DNA of 49,133 bases from Marinomonas agarivorans. GTDB taxonomy: Bacteria; Pseudomonadota; Gammaproteobacteria; Pseudomonadales; Marinomonadaceae. Positions 7,338 to 17,383 of the stretch are shown piece after piece. Below the pieces are notes generated by a model. The model ran no database searches, had not been told where the DNA came from, and saw nothing but the letters and a program-made list of their open reading frames with translations. The stretch spans positions 1 through 49,133 of the forward strand of contig NHNK02000022.1 in the NCBI GenBank assembly GCA_002173415.2. The letters run 5' to 3'. The position numbers were made by a program, and so were the translations under genes. Positions within the stretch are counted from its first letter, which is position 1. Every line of letters starts with the position of its first letter.

Positions 7338-8633
7338 ATGAAAAAGCAAATTTTTAGAAGTATTGCATTCCTAGGAATGTTTTCATCAGCAGCAATGGCA
7401 ACCACATCAATCGAGTGGTGGCATGGCATGGGTGGAAACTTAGGTGAAACCGTCAATAAAATGGCAGAAGAGTTTAACGCTTCTCAGTCTGATTACCGTG
7501 TTGTGCCTATCTACAAAGGTACTTATGAAGAAACCATGACAGCAGGCATTTCTGCTTTTCGTGCGGGTGAAGCACCACACATTATTCAAATTTTTGATGC
7601 TGGTGCAGCCACTTTGATGAATGCAAAAGGGGCGGCAAAATCAGTACAAGAAATCATGATTGAAAATGGCTACGGCTTTGATATCGAAGATTATGTACCT
7701 GGTGTGCGTTACTTCTATGGTGATGACAAAGGCAACATGATTGGTATGCCATTCAATGCCTCAACACCAGTGCTTTATTACAACAAAGAGTTGTTAGCCA
7801 AAGCGGGTGTTCAACCACCAAAAACATGGGAAGAGTTTGAAGGCATTGCCAAAAAGCTAAAAGCCAAAGGCATTGCTGCGTTTTCTCAATCACACACGCC
7901 TTGGATTTTCTTCGAAAATTTCCATTCTCGTCACAACATCATGATGACGGATCAAAATAATGGCTTCTCTGGTTTGCCGAAGAAGTTGAATTACAACAAT
8001 AAGCACTTGGCAATGCACTTAACCAAAATGAAAGAGTGGAAGGACAAGGGCTATTACAACTATTACGGCAGCAACTGGGGTGATAATCAAACACCATTTG
8101 AGAAACAAGAAGTAGCAATGTGGTTTGGCTCTTCTGGTTCATTTGGCGGTCTAAAAAAATCAACGGATTTTGACTTCGGTACTACGTATCTACCGTACTG
8201 GAACAGTGTTAATAAGGATGCGGGCACAACCTTTATCGGTGGCGCTGCACTATTTTCAATGGCGGGTCATTCAAAAGCAGAATACAAAGCCGTTGCAGCC
8301 TTCTTTGATTACATGACTAAGCCTGAAACGCAATATTTCTGGCACAAAGAAACCGGTTATGTGCCAATTACAACAGCGGCTTATGAGCTAGCTAAGAAAG
8401 ATGGCTACTACAAAGCAAACCCAGATGCAGAAGTGGGTATTTTACAGTTAAGCCTAGATGGCGGTGAGTGGACAAAAGGCTATCGCATGGGCTTCTACCC
8501 ACAAACTCGTGAGTCTATCTATCGTGAAATCGATCGTGTTATGTCTGACAAAACTTCGGTTGACAACGCTCTGAAAGCGATTGTTAAAGACGGCGAAAAG
8601 AACCTATCTCGTTTCGCTCGTACTGTTAAGTAA
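7338..8633 (+). CDS. ugpB: sn-Glycerol-3-phosphate ABC transporter, periplasmic binding protein
   Basis: 431 residues, close to E. coli UgpB. A Sec signal peptide (residues 1-21, ending AAMA) precedes the mature start TTSIEWWHGMGG. The body has the family sequences GTYEETMTAGISAFRAGEAP, IIQIFDAGAATLM and FNASTPVLYYNKE of extracellular solute-binding proteins of the UgpB group. It captures glycerol-3-phosphate and glycerophosphodiesters in the periplasm and delivers them to UgpAE. It is the first gene of ugpBAEC, behind Pho boxes. A stem-loop after its stop probably raises its level over the membrane components. Confidence 0.93.
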   Translation: MKKQIFRSIAFLGMFSSAAMATTSIEWWHGMGGNLGETVNKMAEEFNASQSDYRVVPIYKGTYEETMTAGISAFRAGEAPHIIQIFDAGAATLMNAKGAAKSVQEIMIENGYGFDIEDYVPGVRYFYGDDKGNMIGMPFNASTPVLYYNKELLAKAGVQPPKTWEEFEGIAKKLKAKGIAAFSQSHTPWIFFENFHSRHNIMMTDQNNGFSGLPKKLNYNNKHLAMHLTKMKEWKDKGYYNYYGSNWGDNQTPFEKQEVAMWFGSSGSFGGLKKSTDFDFGTTYLPYWNSVNKDAGTTFIGGAALFSMAGHSKAEYKAVAAFFDYMTKPETQYFWHKETGYVPITTAAYELAKKDGYYKANPDAEVGILQLSLDGGEWTKGYRMGFYPQTRESIYREIDRVMSDKTSVDNALKAIVKDGEKNLSRFARTVK

Positions 8634-8653
8634 ACCAAAGTTTTTCTGTCAAC

Positions 8654-8678
8654 AACTAGCGGCTATATGCCGCTAGTT
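8654..8678 (+). terminator. Intercistronic stem-loop ugpB-ugpA
   Basis: AACTAGCGGC (8654-8663), loop TATAT, GCCGCTAGTT (8669-8678): a perfect 10-bp stem followed by TTTTCC. The T-run is short, so it is more likely a partial terminator or mRNA-stabilising hairpin that favours ugpB. Confidence 0.6.
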
Positions 8679-8698
8679 TTCCGTTTAAGGAAGGTATC

Positions 8699-9583
8699 GT
8701 GGCTACTAAACGCGTTCAATTTTCTCATTCACCCATTCCCTATCTTTTTATTGTTCCGCAATTGGCAATCATTGCTGTGTTTTTCTTTTGGCCAGCACTG
8801 CAAGCACTGTATTTAAGCTTTATGTTGGAAGATCCTTGGGGATTGAGCAGTCAATTTGTTGGTTTTGAAAATTATGTTGAGTTGTTTTCATCCAGCGAAT
8901 ACTTATCCACCTTTGCTTTTACTCTTTTGTACTCATCGATTGTGACCGTCTTTTCGTTAGGTGTTGCCTTAGTGCTTGCGGTAAAAGCGAATGCCATTTT
9001 ACGAGGACAATCTACTTATCAACTTCTGCTCACGTGGGTTTATGCCATTGCGCCTGCTGCTGCGGGTATCATGGCGTACTTTATTTTCAACCGAAATATC
9101 GGTGTGGTACCTGAGTTTTTAAACTCGTTTGGTTGGGATTTTAGACCTGACACCAACAGTTTTGATGCCACGGCAATGGTGATATTGGTTTCGGTATGGA
9201 AGCAGGTTCCTGTTAACTTTGTTTTCTTTTTAGCGGGTCTTAACAGTATTTCTAAGTCTGTACGCGAAGCGGCACAAATGGACTGCGAAAGTGACTCAAG
9301 ACGTTTCTGGACCATTACCTTTCCGTTGTTGGCGCCTACTGCATTTTTCTTACTGGTTATTAATATTACCTACGCGTTTTTTGAGACCTTTGGCCTTATC
9401 GATACTTTAACTCAGGGCAGGCCTGGCGGGTCTACCACCACCTTAGTTTACAAAGTGTATCAGGATGGTTTTATTGGCGCAGATTTAGGGCTAAGTTCCG
9501 CTCAATCTGTTGTCTTAATGCTGTTGGTGTTGTTACTCACATTTGTGCAGTTCAAGTTTATTGAACGCAAAGTTCATTATTAA
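8699..9583 (+). CDS. ugpA: Glycerol-3-phosphate ABC transporter permease UgpA
   Basis: 294 residues with six membrane segments. The cytoplasmic EAA loop reads EAAQMDCESDSRRFWTITFP, the docking site for the ATPase UgpC. The start is a GTG at 8699 with AAGGAAGG upstream; no ATG is available nearby. It forms the inner-membrane channel with UgpE. Gene order B-A-E-C matches E. coli. Confidence 0.93.
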   Translation: MATKRVQFSHSPIPYLFIVPQLAIIAVFFFWPALQALYLSFMLEDPWGLSSQFVGFENYVELFSSSEYLSTFAFTLLYSSIVTVFSLGVALVLAVKANAILRGQSTYQLLLTWVYAIAPAAAGIMAYFIFNRNIGVVPEFLNSFGWDFRPDTNSFDATAMVILVSVWKQVPVNFVFFLAGLNSISKSVREAAQMDCESDSRRFWTITFPLLAPTAFFLLVINITYAFFETFGLIDTLTQGRPGGSTTTLVYKVYQDGFIGADLGLSSAQSVVLMLLVLLLTFVQFKFIERKVHY

Positions 9584-9597
9584 ATTAGGGTAGTGCT

Positions 9598-10440
9598 ATG
9601 CGACAAGAAAAATTATTTGACCATGCCATTTTATGGGTAGGGGTTGTCTTTTTGTTGTTTCCCGTGTGGCTGCTGTTTGCCAGTTCTACGCACACCACGG
9701 AAACTATCATCAAAGAAGGGCTGCAATTTTTACCAGGTGGAGAAGGATTTGGGGCTTATGCAACTGCGCTTACTTCGTCTATTGGTGGAACAGAAATTGC
9801 GACAGGCCTACGCATGACCATAAACTCCCTCATTATGGGTATTGGATTTGCGGTCGGTAAGATTGTGATTGCCATGTGCGCTGCTTACACCTTGGTGTAT
9901 TTTCGCATCCCTATGGCGAACTTCTTATTTTGGATTATCTTCAGTACTCTGTTGTTACCACTCGAGGTGCGTATTGTTCCGTCTTATGAAGTAGTAAGTC
10001 AGCTCGGGTTATTAAATAGTTATACTGGCTTAATCCTACCCTTAATTGCCTCGGCAACCGCTACATTCTATTTTCAGCAGTTTTTCAAAACGGTACCAGA
10101 AGAACTGCTGGAAGCGGCCCAGCTTGATAACGCCAATGCGTTTAAATTCTTTATCGATATCCTCGTGCCTTTATCAAAAACCATGATGGCAGCCATGTTT
10201 ATCATCATGTTTGTTGTCGGTTGGAACCAATATTTATGGCCCATCATGATGACCACAGAAGAAGCGTATTACACCATCGTCATGGGAATTAAGAATGTCT
10301 TAAGTGTTGTACGTGAAGGCCGAATTCCCGAATACAATGTGGCGTTTGCAATGATTATTCTTGCCATGCTGCCACCTGTTGCAGTCGTTATATTATTCCA
10401 ACGTTGGTTTATCCAAGGTTTAGTTGAGAGTGAAAAATAG
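9598..10440 (+). CDS. ugpE: Glycerol-3-phosphate ABC transporter permease UgpE
   Basis: 280 residues with six membrane segments and the EAA loop EAALLDNANAF-type (here EAAQLDNANAFKFF) followed by ILVPLSK. It pairs with UgpA in the inner membrane. It starts 14 bp after ugpA and ends 9 bp before ugpC, a tight operon. Confidence 0.93.
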   Translation: MRQEKLFDHAILWVGVVFLLFPVWLLFASSTHTTETIIKEGLQFLPGGEGFGAYATALTSSIGGTEIATGLRMTINSLIMGIGFAVGKIVIAMCAAYTLVYFRIPMANFLFWIIFSTLLLPLEVRIVPSYEVVSQLGLLNSYTGLILPLIASATATFYFQQFFKTVPEELLEAAQLDNANAFKFFIDILVPLSKTMMAAMFIIMFVVGWNQYLWPIMMTTEEAYYTIVMGIKNVLSVVREGRIPEYNVAFAMIILAMLPPVAVVILFQRWFIQGLVESEK

Positions 10441-10449
10441 GAGACCCTT

Positions 10450-11523
10450 ATGGGCGCATTAAAATTAGACAACGTAGTAAAAACCTATGCGAATGGCCAT
10501 CAGGCAATGAAGGGCATTTCCCTAGACATCAATGAAGGTGAATTTCTTGTTCTTGTTGGTCCTTCTGGTTGTGGCAAATCAACTACGCTGCGATCAATCG
10601 CTGGTTTGGAATCCATTACCAGTGGTGAAATTCATATTGCCGATGAACGTGTGGATGAGTTGCCGCCAGCAAAGCGTGATATCGCGATGGTATTTCAAAA
10701 CTACGCCTTATACCCGCACATGACCGTGTATAACAACATGGCATATGGCTTGAAAAATCGTGGCTATAGCGCCGCTGACATTGCTGAAAAAGTCAACGCC
10801 GCAGCAAAAATGTTAGAGCTGACAGACTACTTGCAGCGTAAACCTGGCCAGCTTTCAGGTGGTCAGCGCCAGCGTGTGGCGATGGGGCGTGCAATGGTGC
10901 GTCAGCCAAAACTGTTTTTATTTGATGAGCCGTTATCTAACCTTGACGCCAGTCTGCGCCTGCAAATGCGTTTAGAAATCAAACGTTTGCAGCGCTCACT
11001 TGGCACCACCTCCGTATTTGTTACTCACGATCAAGTGGAGGCTATGACACTGGCAGATCGTTTGGTCATTATGAACAAAGGCGAAATAGAGCAAGTCGGT
11101 ACCCCAAAAGAGGTTTATCACAAACCACAAACCACCTTTGTGGCTAAATTTCTTGGCTCACCAGCAATGAACTTATTACCAGCAACCTTGGTTGGTAAAA
11201 ATCAACTCAAATTGGACGACGGCCAGTTGATTGCGATTCCGGATCAAGAGGACGCTGTGCAGGATGGGCAACGCTTATATCTTGGGTTACGTCCTGAAAA
11301 TGTTTCACTGACCAATGAAGGCAATGGTCTCATAAACTTTGTCGCCAAAGTATCAGAAGAGCTAGGTGCAACACAGCTTCTGCATGGTGAAGTGGCTAAC
11401 ACGCCTTTCTCCTTGAACCTTTCGCAATTTGATCAACATGAGACAGAACATTTCTCTCTTACGTTTGATCCACAGCAAATTCACTTGTTTGATTACGAAA
11501 CAGGCGAACGAGTAAACGCCTAG
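10450..11523 (+). CDS. ugpC: Glycerol-3-phosphate ABC transporter ATP-binding protein UgpC
   Basis: 357 residues (E. coli 356). Walker [10 protein letters not shown] (37-45), Q-loop in [11 protein letters not shown], signature LSGGQRQRV (135-143), Walker [14 protein letters not shown] and the switch His in VTHDQVEAM are all present. The C-terminal ~120 residues are the TOBE/regulatory domain of the MalK/UgpC group. It energises UgpAE. The last gene of the operon; a strong terminator follows about 85 bp later. Confidence 0.94.
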   Translation: MGALKLDNVVKTYANGHQAMKGISLDINEGEFLVLVGPSGCGKSTTLRSIAGLESITSGEIHIADERVDELPPAKRDIAMVFQNYALYPHMTVYNNMAYGLKNRGYSAADIAEKVNAAAKMLELTDYLQRKPGQLSGGQRQRVAMGRAMVRQPKLFLFDEPLSNLDASLRLQMRLEIKRLQRSLGTTSVFVTHDQVEAMTLADRLVIMNKGEIEQVGTPKEVYHKPQTTFVAKFLGSPAMNLLPATLVGKNQLKLDDGQLIAIPDQEDAVQDGQRLYLGLRPENVSLTNEGNGLINFVAKVSEELGATQLLHGEVANTPFSLNLSQFDQHETEHFSLTFDPQQIHLFDYETGERVNA

Positions 11524-11608
11524 TGTTTATAAGCACTCACTTTTCAAACAGTAAATTCTGAAAAGTGTCTCTGCAAAACAAAAGTAAAAGCAAGAACATA
11601 AACCCAAA

Positions 11609-11647
11609 AAAAACACCGAACAGATTATCTGTTCGGTGTTTTTTTAT
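11609..11647. terminator. Strong bidirectional terminator after ugpC
   Basis: AACACCGAACAGA (11612-11624) and TCTGTTCGGTGTT (11628-11640) form a perfect 13-bp stem with a 3-base loop, flanked by an A-run on the left and TTTTTTT on the right. It can stop ugpBAEC and the convergent phosphoesterase. Confidence 0.92.
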
Positions 11648-11676
11648 TAGCAGCTTATTTTAATCTTGAATGCTGT

Positions 11677-12498
11677 TTAATCTTGAATACTGTAAGTTCG
11701 CTGACCGTTTTCAGTTTTAGTAACGTTCAGCTCCAACACTTCTTGTTTAAGTACGCCATGAGCGCCCCTTGGGTTGCAATACAACACTGTGCCATTGGGC
11801 ATTTTATGGTGGTTGTGGATATGAATATGGCCATTAATCACTAGAAACGGCGGCTTCTTTAATTGTGAAAAACATGGGTACAAATCGCTGGTACGTAAAC
11901 CATCAATATCCGTCAACGGCTTTTCATCAAAGTCCCGTACTAAGCTTTCGATAAAAACCCCATGATGGCTCATAAAAATAATGTCGTCTTCCGTTGAATT
12001 GGCAAAGTCACAAAACTTCTGTAACGACTGCTGATGCCAGTCTAGGGTTTCTTTCGGCAACAACTCAACTCGCTGGCCATTTTCCTTTTTATCAATATGC
12101 TTAAAATCATCCCATTCGGTCAATGACAACCCCATGACTTTAGGAATGTTGTCGGTCAAATTCATATCAGTCCAAAAATCGGCCGCCCATAACTGCAACC
12201 CTGGTGCAATTTCAATGTGATCATCTTGCACCACGTGGATATTTGTATTGGCTAATAAATGCTTTGCTTTAGCGATTGATTCATCACGGCTAGAGCCATA
12301 AAAGTCATGGTTCCCTAGGCTGAAATAGGTTGGCACTCCCTGCGTTTTCTCAATAAACCACTGATAATGCTCCTCAATGACACCATTCATATGATCACCA
12401 GCAATGAGATACACATCAGCTTTGGGGAAGGTGAAATCACGGTATTCTTCAGGTGTTAAATAATCCACATGAAGATCAGAACAAATAAAGACTTTCAT
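11677..12498 (-). CDS. Calcineurin-like metallophosphoesterase
   Basis: About 273 residues from the ATG at 12498 (MKVFICSDLHVDYLTPEEYR). The open frame extends 48 codons further upstream, but that extension does not look like protein and the metal-binding motif should be near the N-terminus. Motifs in order: DLH (DxH), GDH (GD), GNHD, a later SHHG and GHIHIH. These are the two-metal site of the family. The substrate is unknown. It is convergent with ugpC, so it is not part of the ugp transcript and is not a UgpQ (which has a different fold). Confidence 0.85.
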   Translation of the reverse strand: MKVFICSDLHVDYLTPEEYRDFTFPKADVYLIAGDHMNGVIEEHYQWFIEKTQGVPTYFSLGNHDFYGSSRDESIAKAKHLLANTNIHVVQDDHIEIAPGLQLWAADFWTDMNLTDNIPKVMGLSLTEWDDFKHIDKKENGQRVELLPKETLDWHQQSLQKFCDFANSTEDDIIFMSHHGVFIESLVRDFDEKPLTDIDGLRTSDLYPCFSQLKKPPFLVINGHIHIHNHHKMPNGTVLYCNPRGAHGVLKQEVLELNVTKTENGQRTYSIQD

Positions 12499-13248
12499 AA
12501 TCTGCCTATCGCTACAACGGAATGAAATAAGCCTTTTATGATAACGAAAGATTGTTAAACAATTATGATAGTGGGGTAGCGAGGTTATCGATCTATAATA
12601 GATCGTGATGATAATTTTGCTGTGTAATAGTAGGTCGAGCAATTGTTCATCTGCTGTTCATCTGCTTAAGTCGAAATGTGTTATCTGTTATGGCTATTGG
12701 TTATTGGTTATGGTTATCTGTTACGGCTATCTATTACGAAAAGTGCGATGGAAAAAGGCATTGACATTTTATTGTTGAAAAAGGACTTGAGTGATTGTCA
12801 ACTTACCTTGTGAAGCGAAAATCGCTTTTTGTGGCCGAGGGAGAGAACGTAACTAAGATAAAATCAGGATAAAACCAGCAAAATCGGGATTTGTTAGGCA
12901 TGTATGCTTGACAAGTAAGGGGCGAGATTGGGACACTATAGCCCTGTTTTAGCCACTATCCCAGCTAGAATATCCATATTAGGCCAACAGCCTATCCAAA
13001 TTGGTATAAAAAGTGATTGTTTTATACCAGCATAAGTACAACGTGTGAAAGCGTAAACTGCGACTCCGCGTTCAGGTCTATAGAAAAATAGGGCCGTGTC
13101 TTACAACTAATTTTTTGTGTTTGTGTCGACTTGGCAAAGCAAGTGTGTTGGTTTGCACAAACTTCGTTGAGCAAGATTTATCTGCTGGCAATATGACGTT
13201 ACAATATGCGTTATCTAGCAGGCTATAAAATACTTTGAGGGTAAAAAG
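12499..13248. other. Long intergenic region upstream of ilvI
   Basis: 750 bases without a supported gene. It includes an imperfect 33-bp-period repeat at about 12681-12739 (TTATCTGTTAYGGCTAT twice), a small hairpin AAGCGA/TCGCTT at 12813-12827, a perfect inverted repeat at 13002-13029 and presumably the promoters of ilvI and the phosphoesterase. I found no leader peptide rich in Leu, Ile or Val codons. Confidence 0.5.
13002..13029. promoter_or_regulatory. Perfect 10-bp inverted repeat upstream of ilvI
   Basis: TGGTATAAAA (13002-13011), 8-base spacer, TTTTATACCA (13020-13029). It has no following T-run and lies about 220 bp before the ilvI start, so an operator is more likely than a terminator. 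The regulator is unknown. Confidence 0.45.
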
Positions 13249-14964
13249 GTGGAATTATTATCCGGTGGCGAAATGATCGCCCGCTTTTTAAAGGATGAAG
13301 GTGTTGAATATATTTATGGATATCCCGGCGGTGCCGCATTGCATATTTATGATGCTTTGCATCGTCAAACTGATGTTAAGCATGTGTTAGTTCGACATGA
13401 ACAAGCTGCCACTCATATGGCAGACGGTTATGCCAGAGCAACAGGTAAGGCTGGAACAGTGCTGGTTACATCAGGTCCTGGGGCAACAAATACGGTAACG
13501 GGTATTGCTACTGCTTATATGGATTCTGTGCCTATGGTGGTTATTTGTGGGCAGGTTATGAGTTTCTTAATTGGTGAAGATGCGTTTCAAGAAACCGATA
13601 TGATTGGTGTTTCCAGACCAATTGTTAAACACAGTTTCACTATTAAACACCCTTCTGAAATTCCTTCTGTGTTGAAAAAAGCCTATCACATTGCGACAAC
13701 TGGGCGTCCAGGCCCTGTGGTCGTTGATGTACCAAAAGACATGACGATGCCAAATGAGAAGTATGAATATGTTTACCCAACTTCGGTGTCATTACGTTCT
13801 TATACGCCACCATCTAGAGGGCACAGCGGACAAATTAAAAAAGCGGTTGATTTGATGGCAGCAGCGAAACGGCCTGTTATTTATGCTGGCGGCGGGGTAA
13901 TTCTCGGCGAAGCATCTGATCAGTTAACGGCTCTGGCGAAAGCGTTAAACTTCCCTGTGACGAATACCTTGATGGGATTAGGTGCTTACCCAGGTACGGA
14001 TGCTCAGTTTGTAGGTATGTTAGGTATGCATGGTAGCTATGAAGCGAATATGGCAATGCATAATAGCGACCTCATTCTTGCTGTTGGCGCTCGCTTTGAT
14101 GACCGTGTTACTAACGACCCTGATCAATTCTGCCCTGGTGCCAAGGTTATTCATATTGATATTGACCCTGCAACTATTTCGAAAACCATTCGCGCAGACA
14201 TTCCAATCGTTGGTCCTGTATTGCCAATTTTGCAGGAAATGCAAAGCCTTATCAGTGAACTTGATAGAACGAGTTTGCCTGATTTATCGAGTTGGTGGCA
14301 AAGTATTGATAAATGGCGTGAATTTCATGGCGGTCGTTATGACACGAGTAGCGAGAAAATCAAGCCTCAAGCGGCAATAGAAGCGTGTTGGCGAGCAACA
14401 CAAGGTGATGCCTTTGTGGCGTCTGATGTTGGTCAGCATCAAATGTTTACGGCTCAGTATTACAAGTTTGATAAGCCAAATCGTTGGATTAATTCTGGTG
14501 GTCTTGGCACGATGGGATTCGGTTTACCAGCCGCAATGGGGGTAAAAATGAATTTCCCTCAAGATGAGGTAGTTTGTGTAACTGGTGAAGGCAGTATTCA
14601 GATGAATATTCAGGAGTTGTCTACCTGTTTACAGTATGGTTTGCCCGTTAAAATTTTGTGTCTAAATAATGGTTATTTAGGCATGGTGCGTCAGTGGCAA
14701 GATATGAACTATGAAGGTCGTTATTCAAATTCGTATCTTGATTCATTACCAGACTTTGCCAAGTTAATGGCGGCTTATCGTCATCAATATGTTGAAATCA
14801 ATACGAAAGATGAGTTGGATGACAAAATGGCAGAAGCGTTTGCCATGAAAGATCAGTTGGTGTTTATCAATTGTTATGTGGACCCTGAGGAACACGTTTA
14901 TCCAATGCAGGTACCCCGTGGTGCTATGTGTGACATGTTGTTGAGTAAGACGGAGCGTACCTAA
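13249..14964 (+). CDS. ilvI: Acetolactate synthase large (catalytic) subunit
   Basis: 571 residues, the normal length. This ThDP- and FAD-dependent enzyme condenses two pyruvates, or pyruvate and 2-oxobutyrate, in the first common step of valine, leucine and isoleucine synthesis. The ThDP-activating Glu is residue 51 in [20 protein letters not shown]. The central FAD domain has GARFDDRVT. The metal/ThDP motif reads [14 protein letters not shown] with Glu in place of the common GDG Asp, a variant I recall from pseudomonads, followed by [13 protein letters not shown]. The start is GTG at 13249 with GAGG upstream. ilvH follows after 1 bp. Confidence 0.95.
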   Translation: MELLSGGEMIARFLKDEGVEYIYGYPGGAALHIYDALHRQTDVKHVLVRHEQAATHMADGYARATGKAGTVLVTSGPGATNTVTGIATAYMDSVPMVVICGQVMSFLIGEDAFQETDMIGVSRPIVKHSFTIKHPSEIPSVLKKAYHIATTGRPGPVVVDVPKDMTMPNEKYEYVYPTSVSLRSYTPPSRGHSGQIKKAVDLMAAAKRPVIYAGGGVILGEASDQLTALAKALNFPVTNTLMGLGAYPGTDAQFVGMLGMHGSYEANMAMHNSDLILAVGARFDDRVTNDPDQFCPGAKVIHIDIDPATISKTIRADIPIVGPVLPILQEMQSLISELDRTSLPDLSSWWQSIDKWREFHGGRYDTSSEKIKPQAAIEACWRATQGDAFVASDVGQHQMFTAQYYKFDKPNRWINSGGLGTMGFGLPAAMGVKMNFPQDEVVCVTGEGSIQMNIQELSTCLQYGLPVKILCLNNGYLGMVRQWQDMNYEGRYSNSYLDSLPDFAKLMAAYRHQYVEINTKDELDDKMAEAFAMKDQLVFINCYVDPEEHVYPMQVPRGAMCDMLLSKTERT

Positions 14965-14965
14965 G

Positions 14966-15457
14966 ATGAGACATATTATTTCTGTATTGATGGAGAATGA
15001 ACCGGGTGCCTTATCACGTGTAGTGGGGTTATTTTCTCAGCGTAATTTTAATATCGAGTCATTGAATGTTGCAGCCACGGATGACCCAACCTTATCTCGG
15101 TTAACCTTAACGACTTATGGCTCAGATCAAGTGGTTGAACAAATAACCAAGCAATTAAACAAGTTAATTGATGTTGTGAAGTTGGTTGATTTAACAGAGG
15201 GTTCTCATATTGAGCGTGAACTAATGTTAGTTAAAGTACGAGCAACAGGTACTCAACGAGACGAGGTAAAACGTTCTGTCGACATATTCCGTGGCAGTAT
15301 TGTGGATATGACTCCGTCTATTTACACCATCCAAGTTGCAGGTAAATCCGATAAGTTAGACGGTTTCTTGCAAGCATTAGGTGCAGTGCATATTTTGGAA
15401 GTGGTACGAACAGGTGTTTCGGGTGTTGCCCGAGGCGAAAAAGTACTGAGCTTATAA
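14966..15457 (+). CDS. ilvH: Acetolactate synthase small (regulatory) subunit
   Basis: 163 residues as in E. coli IlvH. The N-terminal ACT domain starts RHIISVLMENEPGALSRVVG and contains FNIESLNVAATDDPTLSRLT. The C-terminal domain has EVVRTGVSGVARGEK. It binds IlvI and confers valine feedback inhibition. It starts immediately after the ilvI stop and is followed by a strong terminator, so ilvIH is a two-gene operon without ilvC. Confidence 0.95.
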   Translation: MRHIISVLMENEPGALSRVVGLFSQRNFNIESLNVAATDDPTLSRLTLTTYGSDQVVEQITKQLNKLIDVVKLVDLTEGSHIERELMLVKVRATGTQRDEVKRSVDIFRGSIVDMTPSIYTIQVAGKSDKLDGFLQALGAVHILEVVRTGVSGVARGEKVLSL

Positions 15458-15531
15458 TTTTGCTCTGTAACTCTTTACCTTAGAAGTTTGAAGAACAAGG
15501 CCTACTGTATTGTAAGCCTAAAAATATTGCC

Positions 15532-15569
15532 AACAAAGGCCAGCATAATTCTGGCCTTTGTTTTTTAGG
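15532..15569 (+). terminator. Rho-independent terminator of ilvIH
   Basis: AACAAAGGCCAG (15532-15543), 7-base loop, CTGGCCTTTGTT (15551-15562): a perfect 12-bp stem running into TTTT. It separates ilvIH from the protease gene. Confidence 0.92.
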
Positions 15570-15597
15570 AAATCATGGAGCTATTTAGCCAAAGGAA

Positions 15598-17355
15598 ATG
15601 TTTTTGAAGGAAAAGTTATTTATTGCCTTGTTATCGATGCTCCTTGTTGCCTGTGGTGGCGGAAGCGATGGCGAAGGCAACGGCAATGCAGGTAACAACG
15701 GCGAAGGTAATTCCTCAGTATCAACCCTAGTGTTTTCAACGGCCCATAGCCCTGCTGTTATTAGTGACTTGACGAGTACATGTATTGCATCAGGGGCAAC
15801 AGTGACCTTATCAGGCACTATTCAATATGAACGCGTACCTTTCTCTTCTAGCCTAGGCTTAGGCCTTAACTACAACAATATACAAGCACTGCCTGCACGG
15901 GGTGTCATTGTTGAAGCTCTAACGGACACAGGTTGTGTCGCGGACTCGACAACAACATCTAGTACGGGATTTTATGCGTTAGCGGTAGAGCAAAACACAA
16001 ATATTAAAATACGAGTTAAAGCCAAGCTGTCAAATAGCGGTACGGCTAACTGGGATTTTGAAGTTCGTGACAATACAAGAAGTAATGGTTTGTATGTCGT
16101 AGATGGTGCGTTAGTGAATGTGGGAATGACAAATTCGATACGTAATTTGACGGCCACAAGTGGCTGGGGCGGCAGCAGTTATACGGGGATAAGAGCCTCA
16201 GCGCCATTTGCTATTTTAGACTCTGTCTACGAAGCGGTTATGAAAGTTGTTGCCGTGGATACAGACGTTAACATGGATGATGCGGATATTTTCTGGAGTG
16301 AAAATAACTCAACGGCACGAGGTGATAAGACGTTAGGAGAAATAACAACTAGTCATTACTTTAATGATGAATTGTACATATTAGGGCAAGTAAACAGTGA
16401 CACGGATGAATTTGATACTCATGTCATTATTCATGAGTGGGGACATTATTTTGAAGATAATTTATCTCGCTCAGACAGTATTGGCGGGCTTCACAGCCTT
16501 GGTGACCTTTTAGATATGCGAGTTGCCTTAGCTGAAGGCTTTGGTAATGCGTTTGCAGGTATGGTCATGGATGACCCAGTGTATCGAGACTCGTTTGGGG
16601 TTGCCCAGCGACGTGATTTTCAAATCAATGTGGAAGCAAACTCAACGACTAACCCAGGTTGGTTTAGTGAGTCGTCTGTCCAGTCTATTTTATATGACAT
16701 TTACGATGCCAATAGCGATGGTACTGATGCAGTTAATTTAGGTTTTGCCGCCATTTACGAGAGTATGACCAGTGCCAACTATATTCATCAAAATAGTATG
16801 ACGAGCATCTTCTCTCTTATACATGAATTAAAGAGCCGTAATTCAGGGACAACAACGGAAATAGATACACTTATTGCGAGTCAAACAGCAAATAATTTAT
16901 TGGGCATTGATCCTATTATGGATCAATATGGTACAGGGGAAACCCATGCTGGTTACAACACAGGGAGTCTGCAAGACAGCCTACCTGTGTACTCTGTTAT
17001 TCGTAATGACGGTATCTCAGTAGAGGTATGCAGTCATAAAACAGCGAAGGAACAGAATGGTTTGGGGGTACGGCAATTTTTGCGTTTACAAGCGTCTTCG
17101 ACAGGCGATTATGCAATAACTGCCACCTATTCTTCAGGGAGTATATCGGCAGGACAATCTGATCCAGATTTTGCTGTGTATTTAAATGGTGTATTGAGAA
17201 AACGCGCGCGAACTTCGACAGCAGGCGAAGAGCGGCTAGAACTTCATTTAACAACCGATGAATATATTTTAGAAGTATATGATTATCGGAATACTGACAG
17301 CATGAGTAGCACAGGCGGCTCTGCCTGTTTTGATATTCGCCTTACAGCGAACTAG
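15598..17355 (+). CDS. Lipoprotein zinc metalloprotease (HEXXH, gluzincin-like)
   Basis: 585 residues from the ATG. The lipobox LLVAC is followed by a Gly/Asn-rich tether (GGGSDGEGNGNAGNNGEG), so the protein is a lipoprotein. HEWGH starts at residue 279 and is followed about 35 residues later by AEGFGNAFAG, whose Glu is a plausible third zinc ligand as in gluzincins. The C-terminal ~110 residues resemble a PPC-type beta-sandwich (ATYSSGS, DFAVYLNG, EYILEVYDYRN). AAAGGA is too close to the ATG at 15598; the TTG at 15604 has better spacing and may be the true start. A small lipoprotein gene follows after 28 bp. The protease family and substrate are not known to me. Confidence 0.78.
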   Translation: MFLKEKLFIALLSMLLVACGGGSDGEGNGNAGNNGEGNSSVSTLVFSTAHSPAVISDLTSTCIASGATVTLSGTIQYERVPFSSSLGLGLNYNNIQALPARGVIVEALTDTGCVADSTTTSSTGFYALAVEQNTNIKIRVKAKLSNSGTANWDFEVRDNTRSNGLYVVDGALVNVGMTNSIRNLTATSGWGGSSYTGIRASAPFAILDSVYEAVMKVVAVDTDVNMDDADIFWSENNSTARGDKTLGEITTSHYFNDELYILGQVNSDTDEFDTHVIIHEWGHYFEDNLSRSDSIGGLHSLGDLLDMRVALAEGFGNAFAGMVMDDPVYRDSFGVAQRRDFQINVEANSTTNPGWFSESSVQSILYDIYDANSDGTDAVNLGFAAIYESMTSANYIHQNSMTSIFSLIHELKSRNSGTTTEIDTLIASQTANNLLGIDPIMDQYGTGETHAGYNTGSLQDSLPVYSVIRNDGISVEVCSHKTAKEQNGLGVRQFLRLQASSTGDYAITATYSSGSISAGQSDPDFAVYLNGVLRKRARTSTAGEERLELHLTTDEYILEVYDYRNTDSMSSTGGSACFDIRLTAN

Positions 17356-17383
17356 TGTCAGTTAAGAGAACGAAAGGAATAAT

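Noticed and set aside
12499-12642. N-terminal extension of the metallophosphoesterase.
   Set aside because: Translation does not look like protein, and the metal motif SDLH is expected right after the start at 12498.
13081-13248. Attenuator with branched-chain leader peptide before ilvI.
   Set aside because: No ORF with runs of Leu, Ile or Val codons and no terminator hairpin close to the start.
14557-14598. Asp to Glu change in the GDG motif of IlvI as a sign of inactivity.
   Set aside because: The [12 protein letters not shown] form is, from memory, normal in pseudomonad-type enzymes.
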